Assembly: GCA_949128115.1 (NCBI GenBank)
Contig: OX421964.1
Span: 18,996,892 to 19,060,891 of the forward strand
Direction: 5' to 3'
Length of the DNA: 64,000 bases
Source of the DNA: Anaspis maculata
Taxonomy: Eukaryota; Arthropoda; Insecta; Coleoptera; Scraptiidae
Shown here: positions 11,714 to 23,345 of the stretch, piece after piece
Numbering within the stretch: the first letter of the stretch is position 1
Layout of the letters: every line of letters begins with the position of its first letter
Program-made: the position numbers and the translations under genes
Notes under the pieces: model-generated
The model's input: only the letters and a program-made list of their open reading frames with translations
Database searches by the model: none
Told to the model about the DNA's origin: nothing

Positions 11714-14655
11714 TGTCGTTCAAAATTGAAATGTATCTAACCCAAAAAATTGATCGAGCGACGTTTCTCAAAAGTGTCAAAGTCTGAAGTGTTGAGTTTC
11801 GGGCTTTCTTTGTTCGTTGAACAATCACAACGAACGTGAACTGCAGCAAAACCATGCCTGTATGGTCAAGGAATAAGAAAGTGCAACTGACGCTACTTAA
11901 TTTTGAATTCAACACTTCGCCGAAGTGCTTATCTGAAGATGCTCAACAGAGTTTAGTCTGGGTATTATGGTTCTGGTCTCCTCCTGCTTCCTGCTTTGTG
12001 TGAAAGAAAAGGCGACATGAGAATACGAGTTATCATAATTAATAAAACCTGGTAATTTTTACATAATCTTGTTTATTAAAAACGTTCCTGAAATAATTTC
12101 CATGGCTTTCACTCGACCTCCTCGCATAGCGTGCTGAAGTTTACGTTCAATTCAGTGGTTGTGGCTACTCTCTGGTTGTAGTCTGCAGTCTGCACTACAC
12201 CTTTTTGTCTCTTCAGCCTCTCAAGCTACGAAGTTATCCACAGAACCATTTGTGGCCGCGCCTTCCACAGGGTGCGTGCTTCTCTCTTTGTGTGAACAGA
12301 AATTTCTACCGCAATTTCGTCACATCACCCAGCAATAAGAAAATTGTGTTCCATGTTCAATCGATTTCTATTATTGTATCTTCATTTATACCAAGCTGTT
12401 CAACACCAAGAAGCTTTCGTACAAAGGACGTGCGTGATGACACGGGAATGGGAAATCTGGAACTGACAACAGCTGCCACATAGACAATTTAGCATTCGGC
12501 GTATTTGGCAACAACTCTATGGCAACGACCGCAAGCTGTCGCAGAACAGTCACATTCAAAAATCCCGCTGAAATATCAGGGCGGCCGAACTGCGTCAGTG
12601 TCGCCAACTTATGATAATTGAATGTTTCTCAGCCTCTTATGAACTACCAGGGACATCTTGTGACGGTCCAGGATTTCGAGTCTCGCTTTATTCCACGCAA
12701 TTTCGGTGTTTACCCGGCGAGGTCCAAGGTGGGATAATAGATGACGTATTGGGAAAGCTGACGAGGATTTGAAATGCGCGCACAGGGTCTTTTTTTGGGT
12801 TTTTTGAATAGACGTCAAAAGCGATAAGGAGAGGCGTAATTTTCAGCCCTCTGGGAAAATTGTTAAGGGAGAAACCTCGACGCCCATCGGCAAAAATCGA
12901 TCGAAAATTCGAATTCTGGGGCCTGCATACCATCGAGTCGAGGTAGGTGCTTGTGTGACTTTCTTTCGCTGTCTTCCGCAACTCACTTTTAGGTTTCTCG
13001 GATTTCCCGTCATCGAAAGCATTTTTGTTGGACCGTTGGATGATTTTCTTCGGCCTGTTTATACCTGTCACCAGTCCGACCGTGTGGTCATCGTCAAGGG
13101 GGCTGTCTAGCCCGAAGCCGCACACTGTATCCGTCAGCAGCTTGACGTTTCATCCCGAGCTTAGGATCGGCTCATCTGTCAAATACTTGAAGCGGATTGT
13201 CATCGACGCTTCCCCATCGGCATCTCGTTGCTCAGGACCACGTCTCTCTGCTTGTCGTCGTCGGCGTCGCGGTGCACGGCTGTCTGCTTCCTGGGGACTG
13301 GGCGGAGCTCATATTTGTACAGGATAAGTTTCTTGTTGTGCCGTCTACCTTTTCCACGGGTTCCTGGGATTCCCACACTATTTGTAAAGTAAATAACACT
13401 GATAAGAGTGTTTAGGGCTAGGGCGTTAGGCGTGCACGTTTCAACTTCCCCTGGTAGTCCATAGCTCGTTATAGAAAGTTACGGTCCGTTGACCATCACA
13501 GTGTTGGGGAATTCAGTGGGTCCCTGGGTGGGTGCGGTACCACGGGGGCTTCGCGGGCCTGGTCTGAGTCCGGGCGATTCACTTTTCGGCTCCGTTCTGG
13601 CCGCCGGGGGCACCAGTCGGCATTCGGCTCCGGCAGTCGAAGAGTTCCATCGGAGCGCTGTACCCTAGGAAAGAAACGTTGCGTTGTTGTCGTCGGCAGC
13701 CAGTGATGGCGAGTTTTACCATACTGTGTCCTTTGTAATAAAGAAAACCCCGAAATTCTGCAAATAAACTTCGCATAACCTCGACTTCTTGTGTTTCGAA
13801 TTTCTAGGTTAGCTGTCAATAGTGTCAATCTGTCATTGTCGTGCCAACTGTCAGCATCAGCAGTGACGTTTGATTGACTGTACAGTAGATTCGCGGGGTC
13901 GTTGATTTGAGCCGTGTACAGTAGAACTGCGGGACCGCTCAGAGTTTGTGTCGTGGTCGTGGACTACATTTTCTTTCGAATAGTCGGGCGTTCGCAAAGA
14001 AGTATTACATAAAGCCTGGCTGGCGCCTTTATATAAATTTTATTTACCATCTGTCCATAGAACCTACGACCTTTGCTCACCGACAAACATAAACTGAGCC
14101 CGGCGCTCTTGATGAACGGAATCGTTCGTCATAATCTATTGAGAACCTGTCAGGAAAACATCCCATTACACTGAAGAAAATTTTGAATGTGAACATCATC
14201 TGACAGCTTGCGATGTGATGGGGGTTACACCGTTGAATGCCTCCCTCGCTCATTGTTTCATTTCTTATTGATTGTTTATAGCACCACCCCTATCGACTTG
14301 TCCTTTTATGTGGCCCCAGACAAAAATCCATTGGCGTTAAGTCTGGCGACCTTGCAGAATTTGACCGTCAACGATTCAAACGGCACCTGAGACTGCCCAA
14401 TCTGCCGAAGGTTCCGGCGGCATGACATCTGCAATGGGGACTATGATGAAGATTTAGAAGGTACAAAATAGGTATTGAAGAAGCCTTACCAGATTCATCT
14501 ACACAAGCGTTTCTGAACGAAGTGAAATCTCGCGTCAAATTTTTTTTTGTTGACGTTTGTTTTCCTGACATTTCTAACTTACCTGGTACAATTATTTGCA
14601 CACTGCGATAATCAGTACGATCGGTCCTTTTGCGAACGCACGAAGCGTGCCGAAC
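11714..14655. other. Unassigned 2.9 kb with possible decayed coding traces
   Basis: No recognisable gene. The minus strand between about 13410 and 12690 holds adjacent open segments with codon-like character. One runs from RRHNKKLILYKYELRPVPRK to MGKRR around 13350-13205, and a 145-codon frame at 12688-13125 begins MCGFGLDSPLDDDHT. They are in different frames and separated by stops. I do not recognise the family. They could be exons of a decayed gene or old retroelement coding sequence. Confidence 0.25.
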
Positions 14656-14659
14656 GGCT

Positions 14660-15113
14660 AACCCGTCTGCTATTTAAAAATATGCGCCCGGCATATGTTT
14701 GGTCGGGAGATACGTCTCCCTTGCGATTTGCAATTTCGCACGCCAGAGGACGACCCCAAAGCTGTTCCGGAGTATGTCGACGACTTAAGACAGCGGATGC
14801 ACGACGTCCATGGATTAGTGCGGGACCGGATTCAACTCTCCACCGACCGGATGAAGACACGCTACGACCTGAAGGCGAATTCAGCAGGATTTCAAGCTGG
14901 TGATCTTGTCTGGTTATACAATCCTCAACGGAGAAAGGGTCACCGAAGTTACACCCCGCCTGGGAAGAACCTTACACGGTGGTCAAGAGAATTAACGACG
15001 TTGTTTATCGGATCCAGCGAGCCCCGAGAGCCAAAATGAAAGTTGTTCACCTCGATCGTCTCGCACGTTACGCGGGGAGTAACGCTCAGCCTATTCGGGA
15101 CGAACAGGCTTAA
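14660..15113 (+). pseudogene. Gypsy integrase C-terminal fragment, frameshifted
   Basis: The plus strand encodes the end of a Ty3/Gypsy pol: MFGREIRLPCDL, then a helical stretch and the GDLVWLYNPQRRKG motif typical of the C-terminal DNA-binding domain of integrase. The frame shifts near 14940. The third frame then continues through EEPYTVVKRIN and KMKVVHLDRLARYAG to TAA at 15111-15113. The 5' nine-tenths of the element is missing. The LTR 3' of it belongs to the same element. Confidence 0.85.
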
Positions 15114-15124
15114 GAGGGGGGCAG

Positions 15125-15581
15125 TGTTACAAGCTCGCGACCATCCCGGCTCTTTCTAGAGAAATCTAGATTTCCGCGTTACATTCGGGAAGCATTGAGA
15201 GACTTCAGCGGTAGGTCACGACACGTCGAGACTTCTGGCGGAGGTGCCGTAGAAGATACGCGTATATTCTCGACGCAGATACCAGAAAAATCCTCATGTA
15301 CTGGAAACACCAACAGGAAGCATCCAGAACCTTCGATGCCACTATAAGAGAGGAACTCGACCTGGAATCGGGAGAGTTTGAATCGAGCGATCGTGGCGTT
15401 AACATCTCGGCGACATTGTGAATTTCCAAGCAAATAATAATTCTGTGCGTTATTTAGTTGTTCTGTAGTACCTAGCTAATAAAGTGCAGTCTGTTTACAA
15501 GTAAATCAGCGCGTTTAATAGAGATAGAGATAGAGATAGATTAATAGATAATAGAGATAGACGAACCCCAATACCGTAACA
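15125..15581 (+). mobile_element. 3' LTR of the truncated Gypsy copy (457 bp)
   Basis: After the stop codon a polypurine tract (AAGAGGGGGGCAG, 15112-15124) precedes TGTTACAAGC. The repeat ends ..CCGTAACA at 15581, giving TGTTA..TAACA boundaries. An AATAAA signal lies near 15478 and a GATAGA microsatellite at 15520-15563 lies within it. A related LTR is seen at 29270. Confidence 0.8.
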
Positions 15582-15990
15582 TTATTTTGATGAGAGGAAG
15601 CTGTCCTAGAACGTTGTCGGCGTATTTTCGGGACACCTGTATATTTTTTTATGATACCATTTTCTAAACGCACTGAGACGCAATAATGAATGCAAAACAT
15701 CTGCAGTATGTATCTACCTATGGAAAATAGCGTTATGTCACGTTATGTTACAGTACAATAAGTGAGCAGTCAGGAAGCAAGAAATAATTCAAATTAGCCT
15801 ACAAATCTATGATACACTTTGGAAGCGACAGAAATTTTTGAGTGAGTTATTACCCACCAGCCAGTATTGTAATAACTCGAGGTAAAGGGTGTCTCAAAAG
15901 TAACGCCCCTATTTTCTTTCTCAATAACTTTTGAAATAAAATAAATATACTTAGTTGGTTTTATGAAAAGTATATATTGAACATTCAAAA

Positions 15991-18534
15991 TTATGTGTGG
16001 AACAAAATATCGGCCAGGTGGCCACCACGCTCCTTCTGGCAGACCTCCGCGCGTCGCACTGCATTTTGCATAACGTCTTCACACAAACCAGGCTCTATAT
16101 CAAGGATGGCAGCGCGTATGTTATCCTTGAGGTGTTCAAGGGTTTGAGGGTCATCGGTGTAAACTTTAGACTTGAGGTAACCCCAAAGAAACGAGTCCAA
16201 TGGGGTTAAATCACATGATCTTGGGGGCCAGTTAGTGGGAGCGGTACGCAAAAGCATACCGCATTTTGGAGTGCAGTAACGAGATTTTGCATGGGCGTAC
16301 TTTATACCAAGACAACCGATTTGACCCGCAGCACTGGATATTTCGTCCCTTAGGGGGCCAATGGGGGCTCTCCAAATTTTCAAGATACAAAAACTTTCAC
16401 AAAATGATCATTGAGTATCGTCATGTATGTCATAAGTGAAGCTTACGGGTCTATTGGAAATGTTTCCATCAAATGTCGTCGTGTCCGATTCATTCTTCAC
16501 ATTTGAAAAAAAAATTCTTTTGCAGAGGTCAAAAAAACGGTTTTTATTTTTTCTGCTGTGCAAGGAAACGACAAATTCATATGTTTTGTTGCGTTCCCAA
16601 CTAAATCGCGTTCCGTAAGCTCAAATATGAAGACAATTTTTTCGCAATATCATTTTCCCAAGAAGAGGTGACCTCTTCAGTACACTTTTTTCAACAGCAT
16701 TTTTTTCAAGGTTCCTAGTGGATAAGACTGTCAATTTTCGCAGATATGAGAAGCTTGAACTCTTTTCTTAGTAATTTCCATGCAACATGGCTTCAAAACA
16801 CACAAGAGAGCCATAAAACTTTTTTTTTCTGCTGGGCCGTCAAATTTTTGGCATGTTGATTTTGTAGTAGGGGAGACGCGCAAATAAATAAGATCTAGTC
16901 TAGCCGAATAAAATCTGCCGAAAAATATACCTACTTACACTTAACGATTCTGCGTTTTGTTGTACTGCAATAAAACACGGCATGGAAAGATATTTTCTGT
17001 TGAAACCAAATCGCCTGCGCCTGCAGCCTGGATTGAATACTGGTCCGCGTCTCTCCTACTATGAAATCAAAATATCGTAAGTTGGACGGCCCAGCAGAAA
17101 AAAAAAATTGGGCTCCCTTGGGCGTTTTAGAGCCATGTTGCTTCGCAACTACCAGGAAAAGAGTTCGAGGTCTCCATTCCTGCAAAAATTACAAGTGATA
17201 TCCAGTGGGGACATAGAAAGAAATGCTCTTGGAAATGAGGTACTGAAGAGGCACCACTTCTTTGAAAAATACCATTACAAGAAAAATTTCTTTATAATTA
17301 GTTTTAGGGAATGCGATTTAAATGGGAACGCAACAGAAAATATGAATTTATCGTCTCCTTGCATAGAAGAAAAAATAAAAACAGTTTTTTTTGACCTCTG
17401 CCAAAGAAATTTTTTTATGAATCGAACACAACGACAATTGATGAAAATATTTTCAATAGACCCGTAAGCTTCACTTATGACATACATGACGATACTCAAT
17501 GATCGTCATGTGGAAGTTCTTGCATCTTAAAAATTTGGAGGGTCCCCATTGGCCCCCTAAGGGACAAAATATCGAGTGCTGCGGGTCAAATCGCTTGTCT
17601 TGGTATAAAGTATGCCCATACCAAATCTCGTTACTGCACTCCAAAATGCAGTATCGATGTGTTTTTAGGTGTGTACCGCTTGCACTAAGTCCACATGACC
17701 GCTTTTTGAAATCAAGCGATTGGGAAACATTGCTCTCAATAAAACCATCGTTTCACGAGAAGTATGGGGAGTAGCTCCATCCTGTTGAAACCACATATCC
17801 TCTAAGCCATTTCCAGCAATTTTCGGCGCCAAAAAGTTGTTTAGCATTTCTCTGTATCTTTCACCAGTGACCGTAACCGTTTGCTCTGCATCATTTTCAA
17901 AAAAGAATGGCCCAATCACGCCGCCAGCCCAAAAACCACACCAAACAGTTACCTTGAGTGGATGCATTGGTTACTCGTGAATGACTCTTGGATTCTCCGT
18001 GCTCCATTGACGGCAATTTTGCCTGTTAACGTAACCACCAAGGTGAAAATGAGCCTCATCGCTCATAATGATTTTTCTCCAAAAGTCATCATTTTCTTCG
18101 ATCGCGTTTAGCAACCAATTGGCGTATTGCAGGCGACGTGGATGGTCTGCTGGTTTAAGTTCTTGTGTCTGTTGGACCTTATAGGCTGTCAAATGAAGAT
18201 CTTTCCGTAAAATTCTTTGGGTAGTAGCGCGTGATAGCTCTAATTGCTGGGAACGATGCCTAATCGAGGTCTTTGAGCTCTCGGTCACATTATCGCTTGT
18301 TCTTGCAACATTTTCTGCCGATCTTCCGCTACGAGGGCGCCCTGATCTTGGTTTATCTCCCACCAAACCATTTTCTTCAAATTTTCGTACTAAACTTCGG
18401 ATGGTTTTCATATCAGGCACTGCGTTTGGACCAAGCGTTGCACGCAGTTTCCTGCGAGTCGCCGCAATTGATCGTTGACTTTGGAAATAAATTTTCAATA
18501 TATTGGTTCGTTGTGGCACTGTGTACCGCTGCAT
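15991..18534 (-). pseudogene. Mariner transposase, one nonsense codon and a 1.46-kb insertion
   Basis: The gene starts at 18534 (MQRYTVPQRTNILKIY). An N-terminal HTH region of the type seen in insect mariner relatives (DUF4817-like) includes KTIRSLVRKFEENG. The catalytic motifs are IIMSDEAHFHL (first Asp), MWFQQDGATPHT (second Asp) and CDLTPLDSFLWG (third Asp). Ignoring the insert, 41 residues separate the second and third Asp, the spacing of the DD41D group. TAA at 17971-17973 interrupts the frame between the first and second motif. A foldback at 16232-17688 splits the gene eleven codons upstream of the third Asp. The two outer parts (18534-17689 and 16231-15991) total about 362 codons. Inactive. 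Confidence 0.9.
16232..17688. mobile_element. Foldback element E (1457 bp) inside the mariner transposase
   Basis: Termini are TTAGTGGGAGCGGTACGC (16232) and the complement of TTAGTGCAAGCGGTACAC (ending 17688). The arms align at roughly 85% identity for about 650 bp around a loop near 16885-17050. Target duplication is at most 1-2 bp. Small frames such as 16931-17185 (-) occur but no transposase. Arm divergence is much larger than the damage in the surrounding transposase, so the arms were probably already diverged when the element moved in. Confidence 0.88.
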
Positions 18535-18649
18535 GATAAATTTGTCAACACTGTCGACTTGACTTAAGGAAGTCTTGATTTTGAGAACAAAAAATTGGAG
18601 AAATGGTGGGCAAATAAAATAGGGGCGTTACTTTTGAGACATCCCTTTA

Positions 18650-20190
18650 TAACTGGTTGCGGTTGATTTTGAAGAATCCTTGATGCTGCACCAGATCATC
18701 TTCGAAGCTATCAAAGACAGTATCTGTTGACTACATCCATCATATATTTAGTTACGCTTGCATCAAAATCCTTGAGTGTAGCGTTCTACGTTTATCCTGT
18801 CTGATGCATCTGGCTAATTGCATCACAACGGCTTCGAATCGAGCACGGAAGCTCTCATACATATTAATTTCGCGAACATTACTTAATCTATTTCACGCCT
18901 TCCCTATCACATTACAGGATAATCTACAGCGCGCCTCAACAGACTGAAATTAATTGAAAACGCCTGGAATCTCACACAAAATCTTGACACCGCGCCGCTA
19001 TCAAGCATCTTTGTGTGCGTTTAATTGGTTGCATAATCCCCACGACATCTTCTGCTGAGCTTTACAAATAAAATAATAACATGCCGCTTGAATTTATCTG
19101 TGTAATTTATATACAAAACTCACCTCATTGTTGATTGTGACAAGTGGATCTGGCACAACTTCCTTATACCAGATGATCCACATCAGATTGTTCAGAGCGA
19201 ACGACACGAAGAGATGTATGTGTATCCGGATCCGCGTGCATTTCAGCGCCCTGGAAAAAATACAAATTCTCCGTTAAGACGGGGGGGACAATGCGTTTAT
19301 TATTCAAAATCGACAGGGATCGTTTATTTGCGTCGCTGCGAAAACGCCGGAGAATGTCCATGCAGAATGAGGCGCGCAAAAACTCTAATGGATTCTTCTC
19401 TTGGGTTAGGAGCATTCACGGGCTCCCGGGGCCGGGGCCCAGAATTTACCGTTCCGGTGCGGTGCCCAGGGTGGGTATATATTTTTTTATGGTTTCACCA
19501 GGGATTTTCGTAAGGATTCAGGATGGGGAATAAAGTGGAAATATTAATAAGAGAAGAGATAGGCCGGCAGACTGGGCCCTCACCGAGAGTCCAGAAAGCA
19601 GCTTTCGGACAACGCTTACAAATCGTATCTGCGGATTTGGCGAAGCTTAGTAGCTTAATTATTAAAGTTGTAATGGAGAGCTTTCTCTGGATGATATTGA
19701 TGTTTGTGTTGAATAATGAGCTTTGAAGTGGTGAGGCTGATTTGCCTCCTGGGGGTTGCTTATTGTGAGCTATAATTAAAATTCACCTTTGGGTACCACC
19801 TACGCGTTTATACGTATAAGCACCTGAAAGCTAATAACGTGGAAATTGCTTTGAATAACATCTAAACACTCTAGCGGATCAGTTATCCAGATTTAGTGGA
19901 GACCGAGGTGGAGACGAATTTCGAATTTGCCCGTAGTGGTACGAATCGATTCATTTGTATTCATGGATTTGATGAACTTGAATGTAACTTGCGATTATTG
20001 TTATAATTGTGTTACGTACCTACCAAGTTCAGGAGTTTCAGATGACGAGGACTTGCAAATTGCGGCTCTTGTCACGAAGAGCAAACGACAATAGCTCAAG
20101 ATTTTTAGAACAAAAAAGCGCAAAATTGATACTTTATTGCTTGACAAGATATAGGAAAGACGCTTGTCTCTATGGCTTTGATATCCATTA
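18650..20190. other. Unassigned 1.5 kb
   Basis: No gene or known element recognised. A GC-rich patch near 19415-19470 (CTCCCGGGGCCGGGGCCC) resembles hAT-end debris, but without a partner. Confidence 0.3.
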
Positions 20191-20715
20191 TAGGCCAGTC
20201 AAATAGGGAAAGCTGGAGGGAAAAAACTGTTGGAGTTTTGGAAATTTGACAGTAATGTCCGGTAAGGTGTACTGATAAACATACTAAAAGTCCCCAGCTC
20301 TACCTATTGAGCTCGAGCCGCCATCTTGGAAAAATGGTCCTTCGATCCAGTTTTCTGCTTATATTGCGCTAATAATCATCAGAGATATTCAATTAGGTTT
20401 TATTAAAAATCAAGGCTATAAAATTGTCTACAAAAATTGCTCTATACCGATTTGTCTCTCGTATCTACTGATATTAATTAAATTAAATTAACAAAAAAAT
20501 ATAAAAAAAAGCGATTTTTTGCCTATGGCTGGAGATATTGTCTCCAAAATTTGTGAAGATGTTGGCAGTCTACATCAAAGCTAAATGTGACAGTTGAAAT
20601 AGAAAAAAAATTGCGAAAATATTTTTTATTTTATTTTTTAAATTAAGCAAAAATTTGGTTTTCGAGTTTGACATTTCCAACAAGGCGGAGTAAAGGTTTC
20701 AATCGAACATCAATC

Positions 20716-20748
<33 letters not shown>

Positions 20749-22769
20749 AATGTTTTACGACGCATCAACTACGAGGTTATTAGCGTCGACGGGACATTCA
20801 GTGGGTTTTTGGTACACGTTTTTTAATTATACTTGAATTGCCTACTGTTAACTATGTGAGGCCTCAGTACTCTGATAGCACTCAACTCTGTAGTCAGAAA
20901 TCCATTTTTTCTGTAACCGCTGTAGTCAGACAGGTGCAGATATGGCATAGTAAGGTCGGAACAATTTTTGGAACAATCGAACAACACAAAATATCCATGG
21001 ACGAGGCGGGATTCGAACCCGCGCGGTAGATCACGACTGGCTTGGCGCGGCAACACCAAAACCACTCGGCCACCGCCGCTCCATCAATCAGTTTTGATAT
21101 TTACATATTGTAAGACAAGATTTCATCAATATTGTGCCTTCACGATCTTCTGGAATGCTCGATATGAATTAAACAGAAAGAATAATCGCTAAGTCCAAAA
21201 AGTGTTGTCGATTGGTTCTGAAGGAAACATTACGAAACAAAAGACATCAGCAAAGGATATACAGAAGGTCCAAAGGTTATTCAACTGTATATGACCCCCA
21301 TATTGATGTGCCTTATCCAAAATAGTACAAAAGAATCAATCAAAATGTTAAAATCCACCCTGTATAACGAAAAGTAACGATACAAAATGGAAGTAGTAAA
21401 GCATACCTGGTGTCAAAAATACAGCCTTTACATTGCTAAAAAAAATAACAAAATTGATCGATTTATTTGAAAGTTATTAGTCCTCAAACTTGACTTTACA
21501 AATTTCAGCCAGTGAAATAGGGAAAAGTAGAGAGAAGTAACTGTCGGAGTTTCAGAAATTTGACAGGAATGTTCGCTAAAGTATACTAATAAACATACTA
21601 AAAGTCCCCGCCAGTACCTGTTGCGCTTGAGCCGCCATCTTGAAATTATGGTCCTTCGATCAAATTTATTACCATTTTTCCAAGATGGCGGCTCGTGCAC
21701 AACAGGTAGTGCCGGGGACTTTTAGTATGTTTATTAGTATACCTTAGCGAACATCCCTGTCAAATTTCTGAAACTCCGACAGTTACTTCTCTCTACTTTT
21801 CTCTATTTCACTTGCTGAAATTTGTAAAGTCAAGTTTGAGGACTAATAACTTTCAAATAAATCGATCAGTTTTGTTCTTTTTTTCAGCAATGTGAAGGCT
21901 GTATTTTTGACACCATGTATGCTTTACTACTTCCATTTTGTATCGTTACTTTTTGTTATACAGGGTGGATTTTAACATTTTGATTGATTCTTTTGTACTA
22001 TTTTGGATAAGGCACATCAATATGGGGCTCATATACAGTTGAATAACCTTTGGACCTCTTGTATATCCTTTGCTGATGTCTTTAGTTCCGAAATGTTTCC
22101 TTCATAACCATTCGACAACACTTTTTGGACTTAGCTATTATTCTTTTGGTTTAATTCATATCGAGCATCCCAGAAGCTCGTGAAGGCACAATACTGATGA
22201 AATCTTAGTCTTACAATATGTAAATATCAAAACTGATTCATGTTCGATTGAAACCTTCACTCCGCCCTGTTGGAAATGTCAAACTCGAAAATCAATATTT
22301 TGCTTAATTTGAAAAAAAAATAAAATATATTTTCGCAATTTTTTCTTCTATCTCAACTGTCACGTTCAGCTTTGATGTAGACTGTCAACATCTTCACAAA
22401 TTTTGAAGACAATATCTTCAGCCATAGGCAAAAAATCGCTAAATTTTTGATTTTTTTTTTTGTTAAGTTAATTTTATTGATATCAACATATACGAGAAAA
22501 AAATCGGCATGAAACAATTTTTGTGGGCAATTTTATAGCTTTGATTTTTTATGAAACTTGATTGAATATCTCTGATGATCAGCGGAATATGAGCAGAAAA
22601 TTGGATCGAAGGACCATTTTTCCAAGATGGCGGCTCGAGCTCAATAGGTAGAGTTGGGGACTTTTGGTATGTTTAACAGTACACCTTACCGGACATAACT
22701 GTCAAATTTCCAAAACTCCAACAGTTTTTTCCCTCAAACGGAAAAATTTGTTCTAATTTGACTGGCCTA
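20191..22769. mobile_element. Foldback element F (2.58 kb) with X-Y-X modular arms
   Basis: Ends are TAGGCCAGTCAAAT (20191) and its complement (ending 22769), flanked by TTA on both sides, a 3-bp duplication as in PIF/Harbinger elements. The arms meet near 21660. Within each arm the outer ~170 bp (..AACATACTAAAAGTCCCC..GAGCCGCCATCTTGG..) recurs, diverged, next to the apex, so the element holds four copies of one module, two in each orientation. A SINE is inserted in the left arm. No transposase frame. Confidence 0.85.
20722..21081 (-). mobile_element. tRNA-derived SINE (about 360 bp) with TSD
   Basis: The minus strand starts GGAGCGGCGGTGGCCGAGTGG, a tRNA-like head with box A TGGCCGAGTGG (21072-21062) and box B GGTTCGAATCC (21019-21009). 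A roughly 270-bp body and a poly(A) tail follow (T-tract 20718-20747 on +). The target duplication CATCAATCAG(TTTT) flanks it at 20708-20721 and 21082-21095. The opposite arm of the host foldback shows the empty site. Leu/Ser-type tRNA origin is suggested by the long head (about 84 nt to box B). Confidence 0.92.
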
Positions 22770-23345
22770 TTAGTCCGGGGGCATAGGGTCAAAAAAGGCT
22801 TGGCCGTGTGCAGCTTCGTGAACATATATGGAGCTGTACCTCATTCGATTCCTAGACCGTCAAGTATCGTGAAAAAACATGGTGGAACATAGATATCTGC
22901 TGCAAGCGAGGCTGCAAGCAAATATGGTGGAGGCGCCAATATGGGCTCCATATCTGGCAGTAAGAAATTGGCTGTACCTCGTTTGTTTTCCAAGATATGT
23001 CAACACTTGAACCAATATTTTATAGACAAATGAATTCTTTTATGTTTACAAAAAAATTCCAAAATTTCTTTTTGGGCGCCATCTTTTCAAAATTATGGCA
23101 AGCACAGAAGAGATACGTAGTAGAAAAGTGGATATTCGGAATGATAACCCCCAATTTTCTTGTAATAATCAGTTTCAAATGTATTTGATACCATTCAAAT
23201 GCTATATTTCCTTTATTCCTTTCTAAAATTAGTTGGTCTTCACAGTATTAATTACACAATAAAAAATGTTTCATCCAAAATTATGTAAAATTGACACAAA
23301 TACAATGTACATGAATGTAGAAGACTCAAGTATAGGTTAAACAAA

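Larger units (their letters stand above)
15885..18647 (-). mobile_element. Mariner-like (DD41D type) transposon interrupted by a foldback
   Basis: Inverted termini AAGGGTGTCTCAAAAGTAAC (15885) and complement of AAGGGATGTCTCAAAAGTAA (ending 18647) are 30 bp long with one indel and are flanked by TA at 15883-15884 and 18648-18649. Without the 1457-bp foldback inside it the element would be about 1.3 kb, a normal mariner size. Confidence 0.92.

Noticed and set aside
20998..21081. Possible tRNA gene (box A and box B)
   Set aside because: It is the head of a SINE: poly(A) tail, body and target duplication are present, and the opposite foldback arm lacks it.
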